From: Athripsodes cinereus
Lineage: Eukaryota > Arthropoda > Insecta > Trichoptera > Leptoceridae
Assembly (NCBI GenBank): GCA_947579605.1
Contig: OX388325.1
Location: 4,397,572-4,461,571, forward strand
Direction: 5' to 3'
DNA: 64,000 nucleotides
In this document: one piece after another, positions 11,251 to 22,084 of the stretch
How the letters are laid out: every line of letters begins with the position of its first letter
Numbering within the stretch: the stretch's first letter is position 1
The notes under the pieces: model-generated
The model's input: only the letters and a program-made list of their open reading frames with translations
The model's database searches: none
Told to the model about the DNA's origin: nothing
Position numbers and translations under genes: made by a program

Positions 11251-11369
11251 GTTGGTTACTACCACGTGTAGTCAGATAGGATTAAACCTATCATAAACTC
11301 TCTAGGCATAATTCCAGAGACATCTATTTATATTCTATTATCATTTTTTGGACAAGCCCATGTTGAAAA

Positions 11370-11505
11370 GAAGATAATTGTAATTCATCGATAAAAAGAA
11401 ACTATTGAGAAATTGACGGAGTCCGCTGTCAACGGATTCAAAAGAGAAGAGATTAAAGAAAAAATTGTTAATATCTGCCTTATTACAAAATGGTGAAACC
11501 ACTAC
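11370..11505 (+). mobile_element. Fragment of the Penelope-like family also seen at 51110-51300
   Basis: The segments GTTGAAAAGAA, ATTCATGGATAAAAA-like and TTAAAGAAAAA occur in the same order as at 51110-51300. No GIY-YIG part is present here. Confidence 0.4.
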
Positions 11506-11514
11506 CTATAGAAT

Positions 11515-12215
11515 GAGTTACAATCCATTGGATTGGTCTACAACGAGTTTGGATTTTCTGCTCCATTCCTCCCTTTTCTCAGCCAGTCTCTTCAGCTCTA
11601 CGTTCATGTCCCTCATCAGTTAGTCCATAAAAGCGTCTCTTGGTCAGCCTCTGCCATTTATGCCTTCGGTCCTACCCTCTGCGATGGCGATGAGCGGTCC
11701 TGGGTGCCTGATGTTGTGTCCAATCCAGTTAGCACGTTGTTGGCTGATTCTATTAAGGAGTTGCCTTTTTTCACCTACCCTGGTTAACATTTCTTCGTTT
11801 TCGACGTGCTCCGACTAATGAATCTTCAGCATGCGTCTATAGCACCACATCTCAAAGGCCGCCAACCATCCGCTTTCACTCTTGCTGATAGTCCACGTCT
11901 CGCAACCATATAGCAAAATGCTCTATACAAAGGCTTTAGAAAGGTTTTTCCTCATAACCAATATTAGGGAATTCCAATATTTTAGATTTTTCGTAAAAGG
12001 GAATTCTCGCCTGGTTTATTCTGCTCACAATTTTCGATTTGGAGCGTCCATCCTGGTTTATTCTGCTGCCCAACTACACGAATTCTCTTACTTGTTTTAT
12101 ACTCACTCCATTTATGGCAATGTTCACAGTCGCTTCATCCCTTCCAACGACCATACATTTTGTTTTGTCTTTATTTATTTTCATGTTGTACTTTGAGAAT
12201 AGTATACTTTCCATC
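11515..12215 (-). pseudogene. RTE-like LINE C-terminal region, second family
   Basis: In reverse this corresponds to the segments found open at 45447-46160 and 56045-56415: an M-KTK-type start near 12180, SW-LW/YGCET-like middle, then FEMW-YRRMLKIH, GHNIRHPG and GRPR. It is frameshifted throughout. Palm residues are absent. Confidence 0.6.
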
Positions 12216-12219
12216 ATTA

Positions 12220-13325
12220 ATTGTTACTGAATATTGTGTAAACTGCTTATACTGAATGGTAATAGTGTTACATTTCTGTGTGCTAGGCCTAGAAAAAGTA
12301 TGTATACACATAACTGACTTAATGTATTTGTCATTTGATTACTAAGGGCCGAAATTATAAACGAGGAACCCAATATTCGTAAGTATGTCGACATTTTACG
12401 AACGGATGGCGATCTGTTCGTACATTCTACTAGATACTGTATTATAAAACTATTTTGACAATTCGTCAAAAAGAAATATTTTTGCATACTGTACCCATTG
12501 TTTTCAACCGGTGGTCACATAAGATCTTGCCTGTCCCTTTTATCTACCTGCTCCCCATTCATAAAAACTTCACCCAACAATCTCATTATTTACACAAAAC
12601 AAATGAGTAAATGACAGCGATGCTATGAGAATATTTTTATTTTTTTTATTTTATTTTTTATTTTTGTTTAATAAAGTCATAAAAAATAACACATTTTTAT
12701 AACTTAAAAACTAGGATATATCCTAACAAAACACGTGCGTAGATTCATCTATTGTTATTTCTTTCTCTCTTCAGGCAAATAGTGAGACAGCAATTGGCTA
12801 ATCGTCAAAACTAACCCCTGGTCGGTCGGCCAATTAAAGCCGATGGTAACATTTTACTGAAATAATATCAACGGATGTTTATAATGCTGAAAAACGAGTA
12901 GTTATATCAAATTTTGGACCATTTTAAAATAATTAGAGCTAACGGACTTTTATAATACTGACCCTAAACCTACTTCTATTAGCTGTATAGTTTTGTATAT
13001 ATATAATATTTTTGCAACTGTTGTCTTCTGCAACTACATTATATCCTCCCATTTTATAAAAATATATTTACCTCTCTATAGGTACTAGTATAAATGTTTA
13101 TGTACTTTTTTATTTGAATAATACTTATTTGTATTTACCCATTTAAACTTAATTGGTAGTATGTTATTTCTATTTTCTTAATATTGTTTTATTTATTTAG
13201 TAGGTATGCATTATTTCACTTGATTGTTTTGTTTTTATTTTATTATTTGTAAAAACTTATGCAGCCGTTTGTTGTGTAAAATTAATAATTGTATAAATAT
13301 TGAGAAGATATGAACTATTTAGATA
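12220..13325. other. AT-rich intergenic DNA
   Basis: Long T-rich runs (12630-12670) and low complexity. I see no gene, TIR pair or SINE. Confidence 0.4.
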
Positions 13326-13329
13326 CTCT

Positions 13330-13560
13330 GCAAAACATGAAAGACTTGAGCTATAAAAAAACCTGTCAGATCGGGTAATGAGCACAGAGACACGTAGAAT
13401 ATTTGGAGTAACTGACGTTGTTGAAATGGACAACAGAAGAAGATGAAGACTTTCTTAGCGATGGTCTGACGACATTAGAGAAATCACTGGTGACTGGTAA
13501 CAGAAACCCAGGGCAGAGATGCCTTGAGACATAATATGGGGGAGGTTTTTGTTCAAAGTG
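13330..13560 (+). pseudogene. LINE C-terminal remnant
   Basis: A short plus-strand reading resembles RRWSDDIREITGDW followed by a W-rich tail and HNMG, which is an RTE-type end. There are several frame breaks. Confidence 0.45.
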
Positions 13561-13838
13561 GACAAGAATAGATATAAAAACTGACGGTGTTAACTATTGA
13601 AAATTACAAAACTGACATAGGGCAATCGAGGTTTGAGTTCTGACTTTTAATGTTTACTATTTTTAAGAAAATTTATTATGTTGACCCATATTAACTTTTT
13701 GACTATTTTGTTTGATCATTCTGACTGATAAATTTAAACAATTCTATATTTTCAAGTGTAACTTTGTGGAAATACATTTTAAAGGAAAATATTTAATTTA
13801 AATCAAAACACTGTTTTATTCCACTATGAGATTGTTTA

Positions 13839-13885
13839 ATTATTAAAACGTTTTCAACTACAATGTAGCCATCATCAGTAATAAC
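13839..13885 (-). ncRNA. Hammerhead ribozyme-like motif, left arm
   Basis: Mirror copy of 13985-14031: a 7-nt stem I pair (GTTATTA with TAATAAT), CUGAUGA core, a stem II hairpin, GAAA, and the self-complementary stem III AACGTT followed by U at the cleavage position. One extra U lies between the core and stem II compared with the textbook consensus. Confidence 0.65.
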
Positions 13886-14006
13886 ACAATACTATTGTGT
13901 TATTACTGATGATGGCTACAGTAATAACACAATACTATTGTGTTATTACTGATGATGGCTACAGTAATAACACAATACTATTGTGTTATTACTGATGATG
14001 GCTACA
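13878..14006. repeat. Three 43-bp tandem units in the palindrome centre
   Basis: Units start at 13878, 13921 and 13964. Each is itself partly palindromic and repeats stem I, the CUGAUGA core and half of stem II of the hammerhead-like motif. Only the outer copies have the GAAA half. Confidence 0.8.
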
Positions 14007-14031
14007 TTGTAGTTGAAAACGTTTTAATAAT
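13985..14031 (+). ncRNA. Hammerhead ribozyme-like motif, right arm
   Basis: Stem I 13985-13991 pairs with 14025-14031. The core CTGATGA is at 13992-13998, the stem II hairpin at 13999-14014 (GGCTAC with GTAGTT, two G-U pairs), GAAA at 14015-14018, the palindromic stem III AACGTT at 14018-14023, and U at 14024 as the cleavage-site base. All three helices meet the conserved core as in a hammerhead. Palindromic stem III suggests action as a dimer, as known for short-stem-III hammerheads. Activity is inferred. Confidence 0.7.
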
Positions 14032-14087
14032 TAAACAATCTCATAGTGGAATAAAACAGTGTTTTGATTTAAATTAAATATTTTCCT

Positions 14088-14490
14088 GATAAATTTAATT
14101 TGATGAAATGTTGAAATGCTTAATTCTGCTATATTGTGTATAATCATTTAATTTGTTTTATACTAGCAATTTATGTTAAGAATCTATTTTTTTAAATGAT
14201 TTTTTTTTATATCATCACATTCTATAACTTTTATTGAATTTCTGACTTTTATTTGAAACTTTGTGATTGTATTGTATCTTTAATTATTTATATAATCAGT
14301 AGTTTTGATGTACCTAATTTATATACTTCAATATTATTAATTCTTGACTTATTTCTTAATTGTACGATGTACCTATTAATGTGAATTTGTATTGCATATA
14401 TATATATATATATATATATGTTTTGTAGTCTGTCTTATATTAAAACATGTAAAAGGCTTGCGCCGTATACAGCTGTATAAATAAAGAAAT
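14088..14490 (+). mobile_element. LINE 3' UTR and end
   Basis: A T-rich non-coding stretch ends ACATGTAAAAGGCTTGCGCC, then CCGTATACAGCTGTATAAAT and an AAATAAA-type tail at about 14470-14500. The same terminus closes the insertion at 47490-48268. It includes an AT dinucleotide run at 14396-14420. Confidence 0.5.
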
Positions 14491-14692
14491 AAATAAAAGT
14501 AAGTAAAAACGTGTATCTGATAGAAATTGTATTTATTGAATAAATTATTACTAAATCAAAGCCTAAATTTCTCATATTATATTATACTTACTGAAAATTC
14601 CAAATTTCTCTTTAAATTAATATTTGATGACATACATATCCTAATAGTGGGAGAGAACCATAATAAGACAGATTAATATGCATTACTACTTT

Positions 14693-14698
14693 TTTATT
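14693..14698 (-). terminator. Poly(A) signal of gene 1
   Basis: AATAAA on the minus strand, about 80 nt after the gene 1 stop codon. The matching signal of gene 3 lies at 52846-52851. Confidence 0.6.
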
Positions 14699-14777
14699 TA
14701 AGCATTTTTGACATGTGTTTATGTATTTAGTGACATATTCCACGGAATAACGTTAATCGCCGTACTTCAATCTCTTC

Positions 14778-17700
14778 TTATTCACAGGCAGGATTTTGTG
14801 CTTCTTTTCGTGGTTTGCATGTCTGAAACCAATAAAGATTAAATTTATATTAGGAACTTCTTGTTTTTTTCTGCATTCGACAATTTGTAAAACACACCGT
14901 ACGTTTTTATAGTACCTATTGGTACACTAGTAGTAGAATTCCATAATTCGATAACTTGAAATTAGCGTTTTGTTCTACTATATAATTGAGTAGATACTTA
15001 TCAATCTCCGGTATGTCCACCAGGCACAAAATTTCACTTTATTGTATGGGCGCATAGAGAATTGTTTTTACTTTGGTTTAGTTTTGATCTTACTCACGTA
15101 TGTCCACAGATTTATTAGGAAAATACTGTCTAAAAAATCAAATTCAAATGTCGCGTGTGCTGTGTTGTTCTGACATTTAAAAAAAAATTAATACTTATAG
15201 CAGTTAAAATGGATACAATTGCTAAAATTGTTGATCCTGACAAAGCAAGGAAAAGAAGTAAAATATAAAAAGCCAGCAAAAAAAAATAAGATATGTCCGT
15301 CGATGTACTTCTAAATCCAATATGTCCATACCATATTTCACAAAAACAAAAAATGTCCATTATCTCATTTTCACTTACATATGATGGACATATTGGTGTA
15401 TGATAAGTATCTACTCATATAATATACCTACAACGTGAGATAGAGACGTCTTTTCACTTCTTAGTATATACATAATATATTAGCTATCATTGATATTGAT
15501 TGATAATAACTTAACCCTTTGACTACCAATGGGACAATACGTCCCACATAAGTTCAAAAAATCACCAAATGAAAATAAAACATGTAATTGGGATCTGTTT
15601 TCATCCCAATTGTAGTTTATAGTCTCTACTACTTGACTACGCGGGAGTCATTAGTGAACAAGTTAATCTTGCGTTAGTTGAGAGTTTATTGTCATGGCTG
15701 TCAGTCTTTTTCGGTACAGAATGTCTTTATTGTATACCATTGGGATTCATGATCCCGCCCAATAACACCACTGGGACTCTTTGTCCCATTTATTTAATAT
15801 GTAAATATATGTATTTTTGATATGGGATTTTTATTTTTATTTTTCTCTGTTCTGGTAACATCCTTTCTATGGCCTTAAAACAAAAAAATTAACGAATTCC
15901 AAAAAAATAGTCTGGTAGTCAAAGGGTTAAGTAGCGGAAAGACGCGTCTCTCGCGTTATTTTTGGACCAAGACGGAATCAATAGTTACTCCCCAGGTAGC
16001 CTGGAAAATGTCATTTTAAAGGATGCCGCCATCATACCTCTTGTGAGGTATTACACTGGTCGAGGGTTGAGGAAAGAGAGGCATTTTAAATGTGCCTTTT
16101 GGTCCATAAAACCATACAAAAAATGTTATAAAATAGTTTCTATTATAAAAACGCTATGCGTTTTTTGGCATTGGTCGTAAACAGAGCTGGTTAGTTTAGT
16201 TTTTTTGAGATGTTTCACTTGTCCCTGATTTTTATCTATAAATAGATAGATTGTGCCACTTGACATATCACTGCAAATAAATAAATAAATAAAATTACCT
16301 TCGTCTTAAAATCAAATCCTTCACCAAAATCACAAACTTTCGTTTGTGGTTTTGAACTGCCATCGCATTGCTTATAAGTTATGCAATAAGATGACGGAAA
16401 TTTTAAGCCTTTATTGCTTTCATTACATTCTTCTGACATTGCATAATGAACACATATGATCAACAATACCAACTGAAAAATCACTGCAATAATACATAAT
16501 ACAAAATTAATACAATCAACCATTATTATAATATGAGGTAGGTATCTATCTAGTAGGAAATGTACATTGGCCCTAGAACATTGAAACTGAGAAAACAACA
16601 CATTTCTATTTCTACATCAAGTGTTTTTGACTCTATATCAGTTTGTTAACATTGATTTACTTCAGGAAAGAAGCTACTTTTCATTCTACCAATCAAACTA
16701 CAGTGTGGCTAACAAAAATACGAATATTCATTCATTTATATTTATAAATATTATTGCTTTATGTACTTTGCTGTTACACCAATCATAATGTTATTGAAGG
16801 AGACCCACCGACCACCCGGATAGCGCAGAAGTCTGGGGACTTCCATTTATCCGAATTCTACACTGCACAAAGTTTGTCCACACCGGAGGCGCCATAGTGG
16901 GCAGCCTGAGGGGGTGGCCGGCCAAAAACAACCCCGTGTGTGGAATCTTTTGACTACACTCCTTCGATGTCCCTCTAGCCGAGAGAAGCAAATACATTCA
17001 TAATATAAAACTAACAATATATTTACAAAGGCATTTCCTTAACCTAGATAACAAATCAATATTTAAAACAAAATAAAGGAAATAAAAATTAAGTAAATAA
17101 AGAAATAAAAAGCGAGCAGTGAGCTGAGTTGAGGTGTCCGGAAACTTCTTTAGGTATTCATGCCGGTGAACCCGAGGGTCGCCGATACTGGAGTCTTCGC
17201 AGACACGCTACCCTCCCCAAGGGAGATCTCTCCCAGACCTAAGACTCTCCACCAAGGGAGACAGGACAGCACAAAAAAACGAAGAAACGAGTTCGCCCGC
17301 GACAGCCACGATCACACAAGGCAAAATCAACCATCAAGCTCATCCAGGTAAGCCGATAATCATAATGTTATGTTAAATGAACTCATGAATATAAAATAAG
17401 GCTTAGAAAATACGACGTCATCTTATTTGGTAGTTCGCCAAACGAGGATTGAACCCGCAACCCAGCCTTTTTGTAATACGTACTTTAAGTACGCTTAAAA
17501 AAACCTAAACGTGAAGCTGTAATTGATGTGTAAGAGAGAGTCTTAAGAAAGCCTTAAGTAATCTCAAACTAACTGCAAGTAAATAAAATAATATCGTATT
17601 AATGACGTGACGTTTGAGAAGAATACTGCAATTACCATGGACAGCTAGAAGAACAGAAATCTCCATTATGAAAGATATCTTCTTAGTATTGCACAAAGGC

Positions 17701-18853
17701 TTTCTTTAATCTTGAGTGATTGAATCTTTTTCCGCGAAGCGAGCAATCACTGCTCACGCTCAAAACTTTGTTAGTGGCAAGTTGTAGGGTATACTCTTAT
17801 TATATAGTCAATCTGAGGTGACGATATAACATACCTACATAGATTTTGACAGGGATACAAACGGTCATATACAATTAATAATATCAACAGAATTATAATA
17901 TCTAGTCATAAGCGGATCAATAATGTTCCCTTTCTACTGATAGTCCAATATTAAAAACAAAATAATGATGCAACAACAATGCCAAGTATATGAAACTCAC
18001 TATGAATTAATACAATCACATAAAATTTACCTTATAAGGCCCCTTTGGCAAAAACGATGAAACATTCAATTTTTAACAAGTTTGGTACACAAATTCTCAA
18101 AAATTGTTGACCCTACGAACATTTTGATTTGATACAATATGAAAACAAATATTAATTACCAATATCAAACTTTAACATTAAAAAAAAACTCGATTTTAAC
18201 TTCATAGTATTCGATTATAAAAAAGCATATTTCTAAAAATCGAATTAGGGGGTGTGTTTGGTACATAAATGCACGAGAATCCTACAATTTTTCATATATT
18301 TATTTTAATATTGAGAATATTTAGATAGTTATCACTATTATAGAACAAAAAAAAACTGTTTTTTTTTTTGTTTTTTTCATGGATATTGACAGACTTAAAT
18401 TATTTTTTTTTGATAAAATTTCTCATATTTTGAAACCAAAAATCACCCCATGAACTCAATTTTTTGTATACTAAAAAAAGTTTGCTAAAATCTATAGTAT
18501 TTATATGCTTGGTTGGATGAATAAAAAATATATATATTTTACAAATAATTTGTATTTTGATATAGGTAACAAAGAGTACCTAAATAAATCACGTCAGTCT
18601 GCGATTTATTTATTTTTTAGTAAAAAACTAATGTTGGTAATAAATATTTGATTTTTTGTTTTATCAAATCAATATGTTCGCAAAGGTCAACAAGTTTTGG
18701 CAGTTTTTCTATCAAATTTGATGAAAATAGAATATTTTACCGTTTTTGGTAAACGGGGCCCTTACAAAAAAGACTTTACAAATACAAATAATGACGTAAA
18801 TGAATGGGAAAAATAAACAAACAAATAAATAAATAAATAAACATACCTTTCAT
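14778..18853 (-). CDS. Gene 1: secreted single-domain chitin-binding (CBM14) protein, 78 aa, 3 exons
   Basis: Coding exons on the minus strand are 18853-18847 (ATGAAAG), 16483-16299 and 14822-14778, with GT-AG introns in phase 1 and phase 0. Residues 1 to about 18 are a hydrophobic signal peptide (MKVIFQLVLLIICVHYA). The mature part has six cysteines spaced C-x13-C-x5-C-x10-C-x12-C-x10-C with a GFDF motif before the fifth, which is the peritrophin-A/CBM14 pattern. Such domains bind chitin outside the cell, in peritrophic matrix, cuticle or related secretions. One domain and 78 residues is short for peritrophins. The TATA box is at 18941-18948 and the poly(A) signal at 14693-14698. Gene 3 has the same layout. 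Intron 2 holds a piggyBac-like MITE, and intron 1 holds a 723-bp MITE and SINE fragments. Splice sites are read from sequence, and the tissue of expression is unknown. Confidence 0.8.
15515..15926. mobile_element. piggyBac-like MITE flanked by TTAA, in gene 1 intron 2
   Basis: Terminal inverted repeats CCCTTTGACTACC and GGTAGTCAAAGGG are flanked on each side by TTAA (15511-15514 and 15927-15930). A CCC...GGG terminus with TTAA duplication is the piggyBac signature. The internal 390 bp have no transposase. The corresponding place in gene 3 has a single TTAA at 53534-53537 and no insert. Confidence 0.9.
16797..16990 (-). repeat. Family F repeat, in gene 1 intron 1
   Basis: GC-rich against its surroundings and the inverse of 5625-5770. 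Frames over it have no recognised motif. Confidence 0.55.
17030..17350. other. GC-rich block in gene 1 intron 1, unidentified
   Basis: 17130-17350 has sharply higher GC than its neighbours and an open frame of about 60 residues rich in R, P and S. It may be coding sequence of an unidentified retroelement continuing from family F. I recognise no domain. Confidence 0.35.
17395..17470 (-). mobile_element. SINE family C, truncated
   Basis: It contains the body and T-arm (GAGGATTGAACCCGCAACCC) of SINE C. The 5' A-box part is missing. Confidence 0.6.
17845..17960. repeat. Family I repeat
   Basis: It shares ACAGGGA-ACAAAC-GTCATAT and AGTCATAAG-GG segments in order with 40680-40790. It is a short non-coding interspersed repeat. 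Confidence 0.45.
18038..18760. mobile_element. MITE family A, 723 bp, in gene 1 intron 1
   Basis: The ends GGCCCCTTTGGCAAAAACG and CGTTTTTGGTAAACGGGGCC are imperfect inverted repeats. A second copy at 43564-44282 aligns along its whole length. A partial copy is at 19330-19489. The flanking CTTATAA/CTTACAA may be a 7-bp target duplication with one change. There is no transposase. Confidence 0.8.
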
Positions 18854-18888
18854 CTTGACTGGAAACAAGATTCTCGATGCAAATAGTG

Positions 18889-18902
18889 TTGTATCGATAC
18901 AA
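18889..18902 (-). promoter_or_regulatory. Perfect 14-bp palindrome in gene 1 5' UTR
   Basis: TTGTATCGATACAA lies between the TATA box and the ATG. Units 2 and 3 have the same arms at the same place with different central two bases (48318-48331 and 56677-56690). It could be a transcription factor site or an RNA hairpin. Function is not shown. Confidence 0.4.
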
Positions 18903-18940
18903 AATGTTTGTGGATACAATATCATATAATATTTCCTCTC

Positions 18941-18948
18941 TATTTATA
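18941..18948 (-). promoter_or_regulatory. TATA box of gene 1
   Basis: TATAAATA on the minus strand, in a block shared with units 2 and 3 (GTATAAATAGAG). The ATG lies 88 nt downstream, so transcription probably starts near 18917. Confidence 0.75.
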
Positions 18949-18959
18949 CTCACTTCCCA

Positions 18960-19320
18960 GATAATCTAATGATTGCGTGTTGTAATTAACAATATCTTTG
19001 TTATGTTTTATGTGTTATTAAATATTTCATATAATTATATTCCAAAAATTATTCCTTTGTACTATTATAGGCTGTACATGATTATATTATGTATATAGGA
19101 TTCTCTACGTTCATAATTTAATTTATGTATGTAGGACATTGATAATACTTACACAGTTATGTATATCTTTACTTTATCAGTTTTTTTCTCATTTTAATTG
19201 AATAATGACCAAAAAATAAAATAAATAACTTGATCATATTTTCTACAACAACATCGCAGAGAAATGTATTATTTCTGACTCCTCCACAATTTAATAAATG
19301 GACCAATAAACTACCAAGCT
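18960..19320 (-). other. 5' flank of gene 1, shared with units 2 and 3
   Basis: It contains the conserved TTTATGTATGTAGGACATTG and TTGAATAATGA-CAAAAAATAA segments also found at 48640-48780 and 56890-57010. These mark the length of the duplicated unit upstream of the promoter. Confidence 0.7.
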
Positions 19321-19329
19321 AGCACGCTA

Positions 19330-19489
19330 GTTTTTTTTTAAGGAAAACACTAATGTTGGTAGGTAATAAATATTTGTTTTCACATTTTATCACATCAAAA
19401 TGTTCGCAGCGTCAATAAGTTTTGAGAGTTTTTCTGCCAAAGTTGCTGAAAGTTGAATATTCTACCGTTTTTGCTAAAGAGGGGTCTTA
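19330..19489. mobile_element. MITE family A, 3' part only
   Basis: It matches the last 160 bp of the copy at 18038-18760, including the terminus TTTTTGCTAAAGAGGGG. Confidence 0.65.
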
Positions 19490-19703
19490 AGTTTTTTCTG
19501 TGTGTACTTGTTATCTTAGAATCTTAATTAGAAACAAAATACTTTTGTTAATATATAAAGTGCATTCTGTATCTGGGTTAGTGCTATAGGTAACTGTAAC
19601 GATTGTATAGTACTTGAATAACTTTTTGAAAGTTTTTTTTAAAATGGAATTAAAATAGTTCTAAAGTAAAACAATGTATGTATTACTTTCAGCTTGTAAT
19701 AAA

Positions 19704-19745
19704 GACTCACTGATGATGGGTGCCTACCCGAAAGGCCTTCGAGTC
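19704..19745 (+). ncRNA. Hammerhead ribozyme-like motif, solo terminal repeat
   Basis: Stem I GACTC (19704-19708) pairs with GAGTC (19741-19745). CTGATGA is at 19710-19716, stem II GGGT/ACCC, GAAA at 19730-19733, and palindromic AGGCCT at 19733-19738. There is one A-C mismatch next to the cleavage site. The surrounding 19650-19790 looks like a solo Penelope-like terminal repeat. Its neighbour is the 8-bp array. Confidence 0.55.
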
Positions 19746-19825
19746 GAATATTGTTCATTGTGAAAGTAATGGTTTTATTTTTAATCTATTTTAATTCTAC
19801 ATACTTATTCATAATAATTATTTGT

Positions 19826-20824
19826 TCAATTATTCATTTATTCATTTATTCATTTATTCATTTATTCATTTATTCATTTATTCATTTATTCATTTAATCA
19901 TTTATTCATTTATTCATTTATTCATTTATTCATTTATTCATTTATTCATTTATTCATTTATTCATTTATTCATTTATTCATTTATTCATTTATTCATTTA
20001 TTCATTTATTCATTTATTCATTTATTCATTTATTCATTTATTCATTTATTCATTTATTCATTTATTCATTTATTCATTTATTCATTTATTCATTTATTCA
20101 TTTATTCATTTATTCATTTATTCATTTATTCATTTATTCATTTATTCATTTATTCATTTATTCATTTATTCATTTATTCATTTATTCATTTATTCATTTA
20201 TTCATTTATTCATTTATTCATTTATTCATTTATTCATTTATTCATTTATTCATTTATTCATTTATTCATTTATTCATTTATTCATTTATTCATTTATTCA
20301 TTTATTCATTTATTCATTTATTCATTTATTCATTTATTCATTTATTCATTTATTCATTTATTCATTTATTCATTTATTCATTTATTCATTTATTCATTTA
20401 TTCATTTATTCATTTATTCATTTATTCATTTATTCATTTATTCATTTATTCATTTATTCATTTATTCATTTATTCATTTATTCATTTATTCATTTATTCA
20501 TTTATTCATTTATTCATTTATTCGTTTATTCGTTTATTCGTTTATTCGTTTATTCGTTTATTCGTTTATTCGTTTATTCGTTTATTCATTTATTCATTTA
20601 TTCGTTTATTCGTTTATTCGTTTATTCATTTATTCATTTATTCATTTATTCATTTATTCATTTATTCATTTATTCATTTATTCATTTATTCATTTATTCA
20701 TTTATTCATTTATTCATTTATTCATTTATTCATTTATTCATTTATTCATTTATTCATTTATTCATTTATTCATTTATTCATTTATTCATTTATTCATTTA
20801 TTCATTTATTCATTTATTCATTTA
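19826..20824. repeat. Microsatellite array, about 125 copies of TTCATTTA
   Basis: An almost pure 8-bp repeat runs for about 1 kb. Near 19891 one unit carries a T-to-A change. A block at 20521-20584 is eight TTCGTTTA units, followed by two standard and three more variant units to 20624, which suggests local spread of one mutation. Because 8 x 3 = 24, all frames stay open; the long open frame is an artefact. Confidence 0.95.
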
Positions 20825-21240
20825 TATTAATTCATTCTATCATGTCTTCATTTATTTATTTATTAATCCTTTGTTAATTCTATATTACTTTTTTATACGC
20901 AGCACGCCTCGATACAGGGCAACCTTGTGTGGCTGCTGCAACTTAATTGTTGCCATATTGTTCTTAACATTTGTATCTATGTTGTTATTGATTGATCGAA
21001 GAAAGTTTTTATTTATTTTTGATTTTATGAATATTTTCGTTTGGTCCAAATCATATGTTCCTGAGTTATGTAATTTCATAACCTTTTTTTTAATTGTTTC
21101 ATCGTATTTCGTTGAATATCTTCACAATTTATTCAACTGAAATTCGTTAAAAAATTGTTGTTACTTGAAAAAAATCCAATAAAGGAAAATATAAAATACA
21201 ATTTCATTGAAAAATGCATTCAAATTAGATAAGTTTAATC
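20825..21240. other. AT-rich intergenic DNA after the array
   Basis: Short non-repetitive interval. A GC-richer patch at 20900-20940 resembles no element I can name. Confidence 0.4.
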
Positions 21241-21420
21241 AGCCTCTCTGGCATATTCTGACATATTCTGTTTTTTCATTCGTCTTGCTCTTTCGTTGGC
21301 TCGGGTGCGAGCTCACCCACTGACTCGCTCTTTCACTGACTAAATTGCTAGCTCGCTCACTGACTCACTCACTCATGACATAACTCATTTTAACTATCTG
21401 CACAGACTGACATACTGACT
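21240..21420. repeat. CT/CACT-rich low complexity
   Basis: Irregular repetition of CTCGCTC, TCACTGACT and related words. Confidence 0.5.
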
Positions 21421-21639
21421 CACTTGTTGTTTATTTTTGTTATTGTTTAACATGATAAATTTATTGTTTCTCTGCCACGACACAGCCTTATGGCTAGTGT
21501 GGCTGTCATATTATTATGTATCTTTCATTGTCTTTTGTTTGTAAATTTATGTTATTGTAAACAATATAATTTGAATAAAAAATTATTATAATAATTATTA
21601 TAGTACAGAGAGGGCGATTAAGAATATTACTCAACAGAC

Positions 21640-22010
21640 ACCTCATCCGCACAACCAACAGACTGTGCAAACTCCCTTTTGTATGAAACAGGAAAGGTGT
21701 TCCAATGCCTACGAACCGGCTTGGGCTGGTTAAAGTGCAATCAGAAACCTCGATTGGAGAACCATGTCTACACAATGCAACATTGTGCAGAATCTAATCG
21801 GAAGAAGTGAGAAAGGTGTCCCAACGCTTACGAATTGGCTCAAGGCTGGCTTAAGTGATCACTTTCGGTGTCCATGGACAACGTTCACCATTTCCACCAT
21901 TCTCACTGTCACGATGTAGGGTCCACCAATCGAGAGACGCTTTATGCAAACCTTAGAAGCAACCATCTTTTTGGAATCTCATTTTTCAGATCTCCGAACT
22001 AGCGGCCGAT
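21640..22010 (+). repeat. Family E interspersed repeat, two consecutive parts
   Basis: The segments GGAGAACCATGTCTACACAA, TGCAACATTGTGCA, CCAACGCTTACGAATTGGCT and GTGTCCATGGACAACGTTCA occur in the order seen at 23640-23830. The ends are unclear, so the class is not assigned. Confidence 0.55.
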
Positions 22011-22084
22011 AAAGTATTGAACTAAATTGTTCCGGCGCCATTTAGACGGGAGATCGCGATCTATTTGAGTAAGAAGATAGCATT

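Larger units (their letters stand above)
13783..14087. mobile_element. Penelope-like terminal repeats joined as a 305-bp palindrome
   Basis: Arms 13783-13885 and 13985-14087 are exact inverted copies (103 bp). The middle holds three direct 43-bp units starting at 13878, 13921 and 13964, each containing ACAATACTATTGTGTTATTA and CTGATGATGGCTACA. Each outer arm ends in a complete hammerhead-like motif. No coding region remains. Assignment to Penelope-like elements rests on the hammerhead and on the resemblance to the terminal repeats of the GIY-YIG element at 51398-52132. Confidence 0.7.

Noticed and set aside
13783..14087. CRISPR-like array because of regular repeats and spacers
   Set aside because: The 43-bp units are directly adjacent with no unique spacers, the DNA is eukaryotic, and the motif is explained by terminal repeats with hammerhead-like folds.
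19822..20877. A 351-residue open frame with repeated SFIHLFIY
   Set aside because: It is the translation of the 8-bp microsatellite. A repeat unit not divisible by three but lacking stops in any frame gives open frames automatically.
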